This document shows positions 8,759-15,059 of a stretch of 29,623 nt of DNA, piece by piece; position 1 is the first letter of the stretch; the number at the start of each line of letters is the position of its first letter. Made by a program: the position numbers and the translations under genes. Source of the DNA: a virus; the IMG/VR virus record IMGVR_UViG_3300025120_000344, positions 1-29,623 of that record; one strand, written 5' to 3'. A model generated the notes under the pieces. It had not been told where the DNA came from, did not search any database, and saw only the letters and a program-made list of their open reading frames with translations.

Positions 8759-10433
8759 ATAATTCAAATTGAGTTTTATCTAATCCATTATGGTGGTAAT
8801 TATGAAATCTTTGAGTTCCATAGTGAGGCAAGAATGCCATTTCAAAATATCCTTTGTGCAGACTTTTACCCTCCAAGAAATGCAAGTTATCTATTTCTGG
8901 AGCATAAGGTAATACTTTGTGAACATGTGGGTGGTCTTCAATGTAATCAAAAAAATGTTGTTTAGTGAATACGTAAATATCGTGATCTGGATAAAGCTTT
9001 TTAGTATTATCCATCAAACTATTAATCCACAAAACATCACCAGCGGACTCTGGCATGACAACGGCCAATCTTCTGCCTGGATCTAATAGTTCTTCTAAGT
9101 CTTTGTTTTTTTTATCATCACCAAAAATATAATCATATTCAATATCTGGCATGTTATCAATAATATTTTCTAGTTTTTTGCCGACAGATTCTATTGAATA
9201 ATTTTTAATTGTAAATTCTCGAGCTTTCTTGCCGATTTCTCTTATTTTGTCTCTTTTCATTTGCCAAACTTTTTTTAGTTGTTTGGCTATGCTAGATGCG
9301 TAAGTGGAAGCTTTAATAAATTGAGTACCAGGTTCTCTGTATTCAGCCCACTCAAGTGGAAGTCCTCCGCTTTCAGAAGTGCAAGAATCTTCACCACATG
9401 AATAATTTGTTACTAGAGTAATTAGCTCCGTTAATTTAGCTTCAAAGATTGGTATTTCCATACCTCCACTTGTAAACGGATGACAGTAAACATCCATCAT
9501 ATTATAGATTTCATTTAGTTGTTCTTCGCTAACGCCAGCGCCAACATTAGTAGTGTTCAATGTTTCCTTTGCTCCACAATGACCACATGTTTGTTTTTGA
9601 CCAGTAAATGGACGGATTTCATATTGATTGCAAGCAGTGCAGAAATAAGTAGTCAACACATCTTTGTTGTCTATACCTTTTTCTTTTATTAATCTTGGTA
9701 TGTCCCAACCTTCTGACCAATGAGTGTGTAGAAGTAATTTAGCGTTCCTACAGTCTTTTTTAAAAGTTTTAAAACCATCTAATAAGTTAGGAACACTTTT
9801 GCGAAGTTGATTTCTAAATACAAAACCAACAATATAATCATTGGATATGCCAAATTTATTTCTTAATTGAAATCTTTGAGTGTCTGACAATCTATGAAAA
9901 TCTTGGGTGTTGACTGTGCCATGCAATGTTTTGACATGATCATGACCTTCTTTAGCCATATCTTTTTCTGCAAAAGAGGCCCAAGTAAAAAAGTTTTTTG
10001 TTTTTGGTGCAGCTTCTAAGGCTTGAGGCAAAATTGGTTGACTATCTAATGTAGTCCAAATCATATTATTTATATTATTCCACCAAGGTCTGTCCCAATA
10101 ACCTCCAAAACCCCATATATCTTCGACCCCAATATAAAGATCTGGTTTATATTTTTTAATAGCTTCATCTACCATCTCACCTCCATAACCAGCCGCACGA
10201 GCTCGGTTTGGGTCATTGTTTAATTGTTGTAAAACTGATGGATCGTCTGGTAAACTACCTTTGCACTCCCAGGGTTTGAATTGGTTCGATGGGTCGTTCC
10301 ATTTGGAGCCGTTTGCAAATTCAACTATTTTATACTTACCAGTTTTTTGTAGGTATTTTAAAATATTTTTACAATGCTTACCAAAACCAGTAAAAGCTTT
10401 AGAGTTATTTGAGTGGTAAAGTATCGTTTTCAT
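8748..10433 (-). CDS. GT4-like glycosyltransferase with zinc knuckle, fused to the N-terminal half of GT9
   Basis: A 561-residue protein. Residues ~1-430 look like a GT-B, GT4-type glycosyltransferase: a TGFGKHCKNIL loop near the N-terminus, the central strand YIVGFVFRNQLRKSVPNLL, and HPFTSGGMEIPIFEA, matching the acceptor/donor E...E region. A four-cysteine knuckle (FCTAC ... TCGHC) sits inside the C-lobe and probably binds zinc. Residues ~455-561 look like the N-terminal half of GT9 (VVMPESAGDVLWINSLM, YPDHDIYVFTK, HPHVHKVLPY), whose partner half is encoded at 7255-8382. The ATG at 10433 overlaps the upstream TGA as ATGA; an ATG at 10439 is also possible. The protein probably modifies surface or virion glycans, but donor and acceptor are unknown. 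Confidence 0.8.
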   Translation of the reverse strand: MKTILYHSNNSKAFTGFGKHCKNILKYLQKTGKYKIVEFANGSKWNDPSNQFKPWECKGSLPDDPSVLQQLNNDPNRARAAGYGGEMVDEAIKKYKPDLYIGVEDIWGFGGYWDRPWWNNINNMIWTTLDSQPILPQALEAAPKTKNFFTWASFAEKDMAKEGHDHVKTLHGTVNTQDFHRLSDTQRFQLRNKFGISNDYIVGFVFRNQLRKSVPNLLDGFKTFKKDCRNAKLLLHTHWSEGWDIPRLIKEKGIDNKDVLTTYFCTACNQYEIRPFTGQKQTCGHCGAKETLNTTNVGAGVSEEQLNEIYNMMDVYCHPFTSGGMEIPIFEAKLTELITLVTNYSCGEDSCTSESGGLPLEWAEYREPGTQFIKASTYASSIAKQLKKVWQMKRDKIREIGKKAREFTIKNYSIESVGKKLENIIDNMPDIEYDYIFGDDKKNKDLEELLDPGRRLAVVMPESAGDVLWINSLMDNTKKLYPDHDIYVFTKQHFFDYIEDHPHVHKVLPYAPEIDNLHFLEGKSLHKGYFEMAFLPHYGTQRFHNYHHNGLDKTQFELYEN

Positions 10434-10897
10434 AAACATTCATAACTAAATAATGTAATTAAATATAATTCCAATAATGTTTTAAAAGTTCTGGCTTCGC
10501 CCTTTTCAATACCTATGCCGAATTTTAAAGCGGAATTTTTAATCACACCAAAAGACCAAGCTTCTGCGCCATTTGGTTTTGTGTACGGTTTGAATGACAT
10601 TGTTGTTTTATCATCGTTATAAGTATGGTACGCTGACCAATCTGTATACTTTTCAATAGCGTCAATGATTGCGCCAACTTCGTTTTCATTGATTTTGCAA
10701 TAAATATTTTTTTCTGGATCTTTGGCATTGGCACTAAAAGACCCTGTTTTTTTACTGGAATTCCAACTGGCTTGTTTAATCGCTTGAATTAAAAATGTTG
10801 GCTTTGATGGATTGCCTTCTTTATCTTTTGTGATGATTTTAAAAGAAAAAGCGCAACCTGTTGATTTGGCGTTTGGTTTATATAAATTGTATTGCAT
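10430..10897 (-). CDS. Small protein, possibly ssDNA-binding (Pur-alpha/Whirly/PC4-like)
   Basis: A 155-residue protein. It begins MQYNLYKPNAKSTGCAFSF and has alternating strands with basic and aromatic residues (SWNSSKKTGSF, TTMSFKPY, SWSFG-like WSFGVIKN), ending in a helix (EKGEARTFKTLLELYLITL). The pattern resembles Pur-alpha/Whirly/PC4-type nucleic-acid-binding folds, but I see no diagnostic motif. If correct it could be the phage ssDNA-binding protein, otherwise missing from this window. A TATAAT lies 7 bases before its ATG, so it may head the leftward sugar-transfer operon; its TGA overlaps the next ATG. The pairing with a glycosyltransferase is odd and weakens the functional guess. Confidence 0.5.
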   Translation of the reverse strand: MQYNLYKPNAKSTGCAFSFKIITKDKEGNPSKPTFLIQAIKQASWNSSKKTGSFSANAKDPEKNIYCKINENEVGAIIDAIEKYTDWSAYHTYNDDKTTMSFKPYTKPNGAEAWSFGVIKNSALKFGIGIEKGEARTFKTLLELYLITLFSYECL

Positions 10898-10954
10898 TTG
10901 GATTATTATATAACAAAAAGTGTAAAATTCTATAGTAAATTTAATATATTTTAT
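10898..10954. promoter_or_regulatory. Divergent intergenic region with a - strand -10 element
   Basis: A 57-base AT-rich gap between a leftward and a rightward gene. On the - strand, TATAAT (10910-10905) is a perfect -10 hexamer 7 bases before the ATG at 10897, implying a leaderless or nearly leaderless mRNA; no good -35 is seen (TAGAAT lies 16 bases upstream). On the + strand only weak TATA-like sequences precede the ATG at 10955. Chance occurrence is possible in such AT-rich DNA. Confidence 0.45.
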
Positions 10955-11611
10955 ATGCCTTATTTAACTCACAACTTACCAACATTTACATGTTTCATTA
11001 GAAACGAATATTTATATAACCACAAAAAAGGACACGAAGAATACACAATGTGTGATGTTCATTCAGTTACATCAATGGAAAAAAGAGTGCCATTGTTTGA
11101 GTGTTATTTAGACAATGGAGTGAACTGGACTAGAAGACCGATTACAGCGCTATGTTGGAAAGAGTGTGACCCAGTACCATTAGAAGAAGCTATGTACTGG
11201 GACTGTTTTTCGCCCTATGTTGATGTAGGGGTGAGGTCTAGACTTAAAGGTCTTAGAGGTGTCCTTATAACCCCTTCAAACAAAAGAGAATGGGGAGAAT
11301 ATATGTTTACAATAGATTGGGGCTGGGAAAACAAAGCAATTTTAGATACAAATTTTTCTGAACATCCAGAACACAAATGCGCCCATATGTTTAAAATGGA
11401 AAATGGAAACTTTTACGCATACCCCAACAATAGAATTGTATGGCATGATGACGCTTGGGTAGAAGAGCCTTTAACTAAAAATCCTGGGTACGAAATAGAT
11501 CAAAATTTTTACAGTGTAGAAAATAAGAGAGTCAAGTATACCGACAACTCTTTTATGACAGAGTTTAAGGATTTAGATTATACTGAAAAAGAATCAAAAA
11601 ATGAATTGTAA
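10955..11611 (+). CDS. Conserved-looking protein of unknown function on the opposite strand to its neighbours
   Basis: About 218 residues from the ATG at 10955. A TTG at 10892 gives a longer frame but would lie inside the divergent gene, so I reject it. The protein is rich in Trp, Tyr and Cys (CWKECDPVP, YWDCFSPYVDVG, TIDWGWENKA, HKCAHMFKMENG, IVWHDDAWVEEP) and has no signal peptide, membrane helix or motif I recognise. Many aromatic and acidic residues suggest a compact globular fold. It is the only + strand gene between 6542 and the right edge, matching the strand of the tail genes, and its 3' end overlaps the opposing ATE-like gene by 34 bases. It could be a late or virion-associated gene, but that rests on strand alone. 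Confidence 0.7.
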   Translation: MPYLTHNLPTFTCFIRNEYLYNHKKGHEEYTMCDVHSVTSMEKRVPLFECYLDNGVNWTRRPITALCWKECDPVPLEEAMYWDCFSPYVDVGVRSRLKGLRGVLITPSNKREWGEYMFTIDWGWENKAILDTNFSEHPEHKCAHMFKMENGNFYAYPNNRIVWHDDAWVEEPLTKNPGYEIDQNFYSVENKRVKYTDNSFMTEFKDLDYTEKESKNEL

Positions 11612-12342
11612 GAACCAATTAAATCTTCAACGGAAATTATTTTCTCATCTTGATCCAATAAGTCAAAGTATTTTGATTCATCAGAGCACCATTTTCTACC
11701 TGTCCAAAACTCAAATCCTGGAAATGAGCTTTTGTACCTTCCATGGCTTTCGTAACTTGGCCCAAGATATAAATATTTTAAGCCTAAGTCTTTAGCTAAA
11801 CTTATTTCTTTATATGTAGAAAATCTGCCTAAACCTAATACTTTATCTTCATAACCCCAGCAAAATTGATAAGCTAATAAGCTTTTTCCTACTTTTTGCA
11901 CGACACTGAAAGCGACGTCTCCATAAATTAAAAAAACGTGATTTCCTTTTTCGTAAACTTCAATAAACTCTTCTTGAGACAATACTGAAGAAAATTTTTT
12001 ATAACAAACATAGTTTTTATAAATTTTATATAATTTTTTAAAATCTGGGTCAGTAGTTATTTCTGTTTTAACATTCCCCTTGGCGATTTTTTTCCAAGCT
12101 TTTTTTTCGTTCTTGGTTTCCGTGTACTTGCTTAAATCTAGTCGAGTTTGTCTGCTTTGGTACCAAATGATTTTATTTTGTTTAACAAAATTTGTATCTT
12201 GTTTGTACCATATATTAGATGGGCACCAGCCGTTATCTAAAGCTTCTTGTTCTTCTTCTTTATTTACTGTGGCACTGACTAAAGTGTGTATGAAGTCAGT
12301 ATCTGCTTGTTTACCACAAATATGGTCAAAAAATAATTTCAT
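11578..12342 (-). CDS. ATE/Bpt-like aminoacyl-tRNA-protein transferase homologue
   Basis: A 254-residue protein. The C-terminal half matches arginyl/leucyl-tRNA-protein transferases: LLAYQFCWGYEDKVLGLGRF (~155-174), STYKEISLAKDLGLKYLYLG (~175-194), then RYKSSFPGFEFWTGRKW (~202-218), equivalent to SLGTF...EI.LA...GL.YLYLGY...MNYK..F.P.E. The N-terminal part also fits (ALDNGWCPSNIWY ~34-46; TRLDLSKYTETKNEKKAWKK ~66-85, like the RV..F..SRSQ.R segment). It lacks the paired cysteines of cellular ATE N-termini, having only C40 there. The family has a GNAT-like fold and adds Arg or Leu from tRNA to protein N-termini, creating N-degrons. Its ATG overlaps the stop of the kinase-like gene (TAATG). Substrate and amino acid are unknown; another GNAT-type transfer is possible. 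Confidence 0.7.
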   Translation of the reverse strand: MKLFFDHICGKQADTDFIHTLVSATVNKEEEQEALDNGWCPSNIWYKQDTNFVKQNKIIWYQSRQTRLDLSKYTETKNEKKAWKKIAKGNVKTEITTDPDFKKLYKIYKNYVCYKKFSSVLSQEEFIEVYEKGNHVFLIYGDVAFSVVQKVGKSLLAYQFCWGYEDKVLGLGRFSTYKEISLAKDLGLKYLYLGPSYESHGRYKSSFPGFEFWTGRKWCSDESKYFDLLDQDEKIISVEDLIGSYNSFFDSFSV

Positions 12343-13424
12343 TAAATTTTATTAAAATCGCCGAACATTGGGTCTAATATCTTTGTATACATTGGAAATT
12401 CATTTAATATCAATGGCCTAATAGTTTCATACGCAAAGAACAAACTTTCAAGAGATCTATCTTCTTTTGTAATGATTATTTTATAAAAGTAAACGCATAT
12501 AATTTCATACAAAATTAATTTATAACAAACGTCTTTATATGCTGGTAAGATGTTTTTTATATGATGCATGTTTTCTTTGGAGTAATGCTTAATAAATTTT
12601 TCTTCTAATTTGGGGTGACTGTTAAACCCAAGATTTAAAGAGGTCATTGCTAAATCCCAAAGCGGGTTAAGATTAAAAGATTTATGAAAATTACATAATT
12701 TAAATAACCCACCTCTATACAGTATATTTGATTCCGTTAAGTTCATGTGGCATATGCAGGGATCCTGCTCTACCATTGATGGAACTTGAATCTTTATTGT
12801 GTCTTCTAGTCCCTTTAGTATCTGCTCACATTTTTCAAAATTCCCAAAAGATCTTAAAGCATTTAATTGTTTTTGATCTAAAATTTCATTGAAAGCCCCC
12901 ATTGAAATATACATATCAATGAACATTTCTTTTTCGCTTGATTCCGTCTTAGAAGATTCATGAATATCTTTTAAAGTCTTAGAAAAAAGTTTTATATTAG
13001 ATATCAAAAACGATATACCTAATTGTTTTATTGATTCGCTAAATTCATAGGTGGTAATTAAGTACGAATAATCTTTACCCCTTCCATTCAATATGGGTCT
13101 TGGCGATATTTTTTTTTCTTTGATTTTGTCTAAAAAAGAATACTCTCTTTTAAATATGTAATTGTCGTGTCTGTCTCCAAGTTTTAAACAATATCCTTTC
13201 CCCTCGCATTTAAACCTGTAAATATCATAAAAGAAATTTCTGTCTAAAAGCTCTATTGAATCTATTTTTTTAAATTCATGTTTTATTTTGGGGTTTTTCT
13301 CGAATATGTCCTTTAGAAAAGATTTTTCTACATCACTCATGGTAAAATCAAAAGTGCTAGTTATTAAACGCCCTTTCAATATTTCAGAAAAATTTACATT
13401 TGGATTTAAATCTTCTTCAAGCAT
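12342..13424 (-). CDS. Aminoglycoside-phosphotransferase-fold protein with both catalytic Asp replaced (likely pseudokinase)
   Basis: A 360-residue protein with APH/choline-kinase architecture. The N-lobe has YCLKLGDRHDNYIFKREYSF (~78-97), with the ATP-binding Lys at K81 and an E in the helix, and the hinge SYLITTYEFSESIKQL. The C-lobe has HMNLTESNIL (226-235), which is the HGDLHPGNIL loop with the catalytic Asp changed to N228, and LCNFHKS, the metal-binding IDFE position changed to N245; LWDLA (~255-259) is kept. Both Asn codons are clear in the sequence. This suggests a binding or scaffold protein rather than a kinase, though weak activity cannot be excluded. It begins just after a terminator with TATAAT 6 bases before the ATG, and is coupled to the ATE-like gene by TAATG. 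Confidence 0.75.
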   Translation of the reverse strand: MLEEDLNPNVNFSEILKGRLITSTFDFTMSDVEKSFLKDIFEKNPKIKHEFKKIDSIELLDRNFFYDIYRFKCEGKGYCLKLGDRHDNYIFKREYSFLDKIKEKKISPRPILNGRGKDYSYLITTYEFSESIKQLGISFLISNIKLFSKTLKDIHESSKTESSEKEMFIDMYISMGAFNEILDQKQLNALRSFGNFEKCEQILKGLEDTIKIQVPSMVEQDPCICHMNLTESNILYRGGLFKLCNFHKSFNLNPLWDLAMTSLNLGFNSHPKLEEKFIKHYSKENMHHIKNILPAYKDVCYKLILYEIICVYFYKIIITKEDRSLESLFFAYETIRPLILNEFPMYTKILDPMFGDFNKI

Positions 13425-13430
13425 AAGTAT

Positions 13431-13458
13431 ATTATAAATAAAAAAGGTGGTATTTCTA
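13431..13458 (-). promoter_or_regulatory. Putative promoter of the kinase-like/ATE-like gene pair, overlapping a terminator
   Basis: On the - strand TAGAAA (13458-13453) and a perfect TATAAT (13436-13431) are separated by 16 bases. The -10 ends 6 bases before the ATG at 13424, so the message would be essentially leaderless. The -35 candidate lies in the loop of the terminator hairpin. It explains how genes just past a terminator could be expressed, but there is no experimental support. Confidence 0.45.
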
Positions 13459-13465
13459 CCACCTT
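13441..13465 (-). terminator. Rho-independent terminator after the 69-residue gene
   Basis: On the - strand a perfect 9-base stem AAGGTGGTA / TACCACCTT closes a GAAA tetraloop and is followed by a further TTT and AT-rich sequence. The hairpin begins 5 bases after the stop of the small basic protein gene, so it most likely ends the transcript of the replication/Clp operon. Confidence 0.9.
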
Positions 13466-13470
13466 CGTAA

Positions 13471-13680
13471 TTAGATACTAACTGTACCCATTTTTAAGCC
13501 AGTCAAACTAGCTTTTGCAAATGTTCGTCGACAACCAGCATTTCTATCGTGAATAACGATATACTTTGGGGTCTCTTTGACGAATTGAGCGTTGTAGCTA
13601 TTTCCACTTTTTGTCCGAAGACCGAAGAAACGACCTCCGCTTTTTTTCATTGTATTTACTATACGATTTATTTTTCTCAT
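13471..13680 (-). CDS. Small basic protein of unknown function
   Basis: A 69-residue, strongly basic protein (MRKINRIVNTMKKSGGRFFG, later AGCRRTFAKASLTGLKMG). The sequence alternates short strands with Lys/Arg, suggesting a small beta-barrel or SH3-like fold that could bind nucleic acid, but no family is recognised. It starts 2 bases after the Clp-like gene stop and is the last gene before a strong terminator, so it is co-transcribed with the replication genes. Its tight spacing and clean reading frame make it a real gene. Confidence 0.7.
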   Translation of the reverse strand: MRKINRIVNTMKKSGGRFFGLRTKSGNSYNAQFVKETPKYIVIHDRNAGCRRTFAKASLTGLKMGTVSI

Positions 13681-13682
13681 AA

Positions 13683-15059
13683 TTAAAAACCTATTTTATT
13701 GCCTACATTTATATTGGTATTTGTTTTTACATTGTCAATACTTGTATTTAGTTTTTGTGCAAAAATTTCATATATCGTGTCGGCCTCAACCCTTTTACCC
13801 TCTTCCTCTTTAATGTTTTGTATTTTTGTTTTTGCCCCAGCTTCATCTAAAATATCAAAAGCTTTGTCTGGGAATTTTTTAGTAGGTAAATATTCTGAAC
13901 ACAAGTCAATAACTTTTTTAATAATTGATGGAGTGAATTTTATATTGTGAAATTTTTCATATGAAAGTTTAGCTTTTTTCATTAGAGTTAAAGTTTCTTC
14001 TTTGCTTGGCTCTAACACATCTATCTTTTCAAAACGACGATTTAGGGCAGAGTCTGTTTTAAAGTATTTGTCGTACTCATCTTTTGTTGTAGCCCCAATA
14101 CAAGCAAATCCACCTCTAGATAGGACTGGTTTTAAGCTATTAGCTAAGTCTAAACCACCCTCAGAATTTCCTGCTCCGACAATCGTGTGTATTTCATCAA
14201 TAAACAAAACATATTCATCGCTACTAGATATTTCATCTATTATGGATTTTACCTTTTCTTCCATTTGACCACGATACATTGTGCCAGCTAAAACAGAAGT
14301 CATGTCTAAAGAAAGTATTTTTTTGTTTAATAAGAATTTGGGGCATTTTTTTTGTAGTATATTTTCAGTTAACCCTTCCACAATGGCAGTTTTGCCAACA
14401 CCAGCTTCTCCAACTAAAATAACATTGCTTTTGTTTTTTCTTAAAAGAATTTCGAAAGTTCTATTTATTTCTTTTTCTCTACCAAAAATTTCAAACGTCC
14501 CACGTTCTTTGATGGTTTTGTTCATGTTTTCGCACCAATCACCTATATCTTGTTTTGGTTTTTGTTGATTTTGCACATTGTTGCTTGGAATAGGGGGAGG
14601 TGTGGAGTAATCTATTCCGTATTTAATTGTGTATAAAAGAGACGCACATAATTTTATAACATCAACTTCAAGACCTATAAAGAAAGCTCTTAATTCTTTT
14701 CTTGTTTGTAATATAGATATAAAAATATGATCGACTCCTATAAATTGATCTTCATTTTTATCTGCTGTTTTTTGGGCTTCGTCTAAAATGTCGAATATTT
14801 CTGGAGCAAATATTTTCTTTTTTCTTTTTGGCTCTTTGTATCTTTCCAATACTAAAAGTATAGACTCAGAAAAACCTTCCTTTAAAAGACCATTAGACTC
14901 CATGCAAAAATCAATATTGGCATGATTCAAACAAAGCACGGAATAAATCAAATGGACGTCTATCACTTTTAAGTGGCCATGCTCCTCCGCTATGTCTTGA
15001 GCTTGCACTAAAGCATTTTTAGCCGAAGGTGTTAAATTATAATTTGAAAAATCACTCAT
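13683..15059 (-). CDS. Single-ring Clp ATPase (ClpA/B/C D1-type AAA+ unfoldase)
   Basis: A 458-residue protein. Residues ~1-145 resemble the Clp N domain (LTPSAKNALVQAQDIAEEHG; DQFIGVDHIFISIL). A D1-type AAA+ module follows: Walker A GEAGVGKT (217-224), pore-loop MYRG (261-264), Walker B VLFIDEIH (284-291), sensor GATT (322-325) and arginine fingers R341/R342, then the small lid ending near DILDEAGAKTKI. Cellular ClpA/B/C carry a second AAA ring and are about 750-860 residues; this protein stops after the first. Its last residues are KIGF; IGF/IGL is the tripeptide with which ClpX/ClpA dock on ClpP, though it normally lies in a loop. ATP-driven unfolding is likely; a link to host ClpP is speculative. 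It is coupled to the polymerase gene by ATGA. Confidence 0.9.
   Translation of the reverse strand: MSDFSNYNLTPSAKNALVQAQDIAEEHGHLKVIDVHLIYSVLCLNHANIDFCMESNGLLKEGFSESILLVLERYKEPKRKKKIFAPEIFDILDEAQKTADKNEDQFIGVDHIFISILQTRKELRAFFIGLEVDVIKLCASLLYTIKYGIDYSTPPPIPSNNVQNQQKPKQDIGDWCENMNKTIKERGTFEIFGREKEINRTFEILLRKNKSNVILVGEAGVGKTAIVEGLTENILQKKCPKFLLNKKILSLDMTSVLAGTMYRGQMEEKVKSIIDEISSSDEYVLFIDEIHTIVGAGNSEGGLDLANSLKPVLSRGGFACIGATTKDEYDKYFKTDSALNRRFEKIDVLEPSKEETLTLMKKAKLSYEKFHNIKFTPSIIKKVIDLCSEYLPTKKFPDKAFDILDEAGAKTKIQNIKEEEGKRVEADTIYEIFAQKLNTSIDNVKTNTNINVGNKIGF

Noticed and set aside
8759-8767. TTG start three codons upstream of the DUF6165 gene ATG
   Set aside because: The ATG at 8758 gives the expected family N-terminus (MKINIPVSAGEL) and a normal overlap with the upstream gene.
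10892-10954. N-terminal extension of the lone + strand gene from a TTG at 10892
   Set aside because: It would overlap the start of the divergent gene and its residues look like AT-rich non-coding sequence; ATG at 10955 is preferred.
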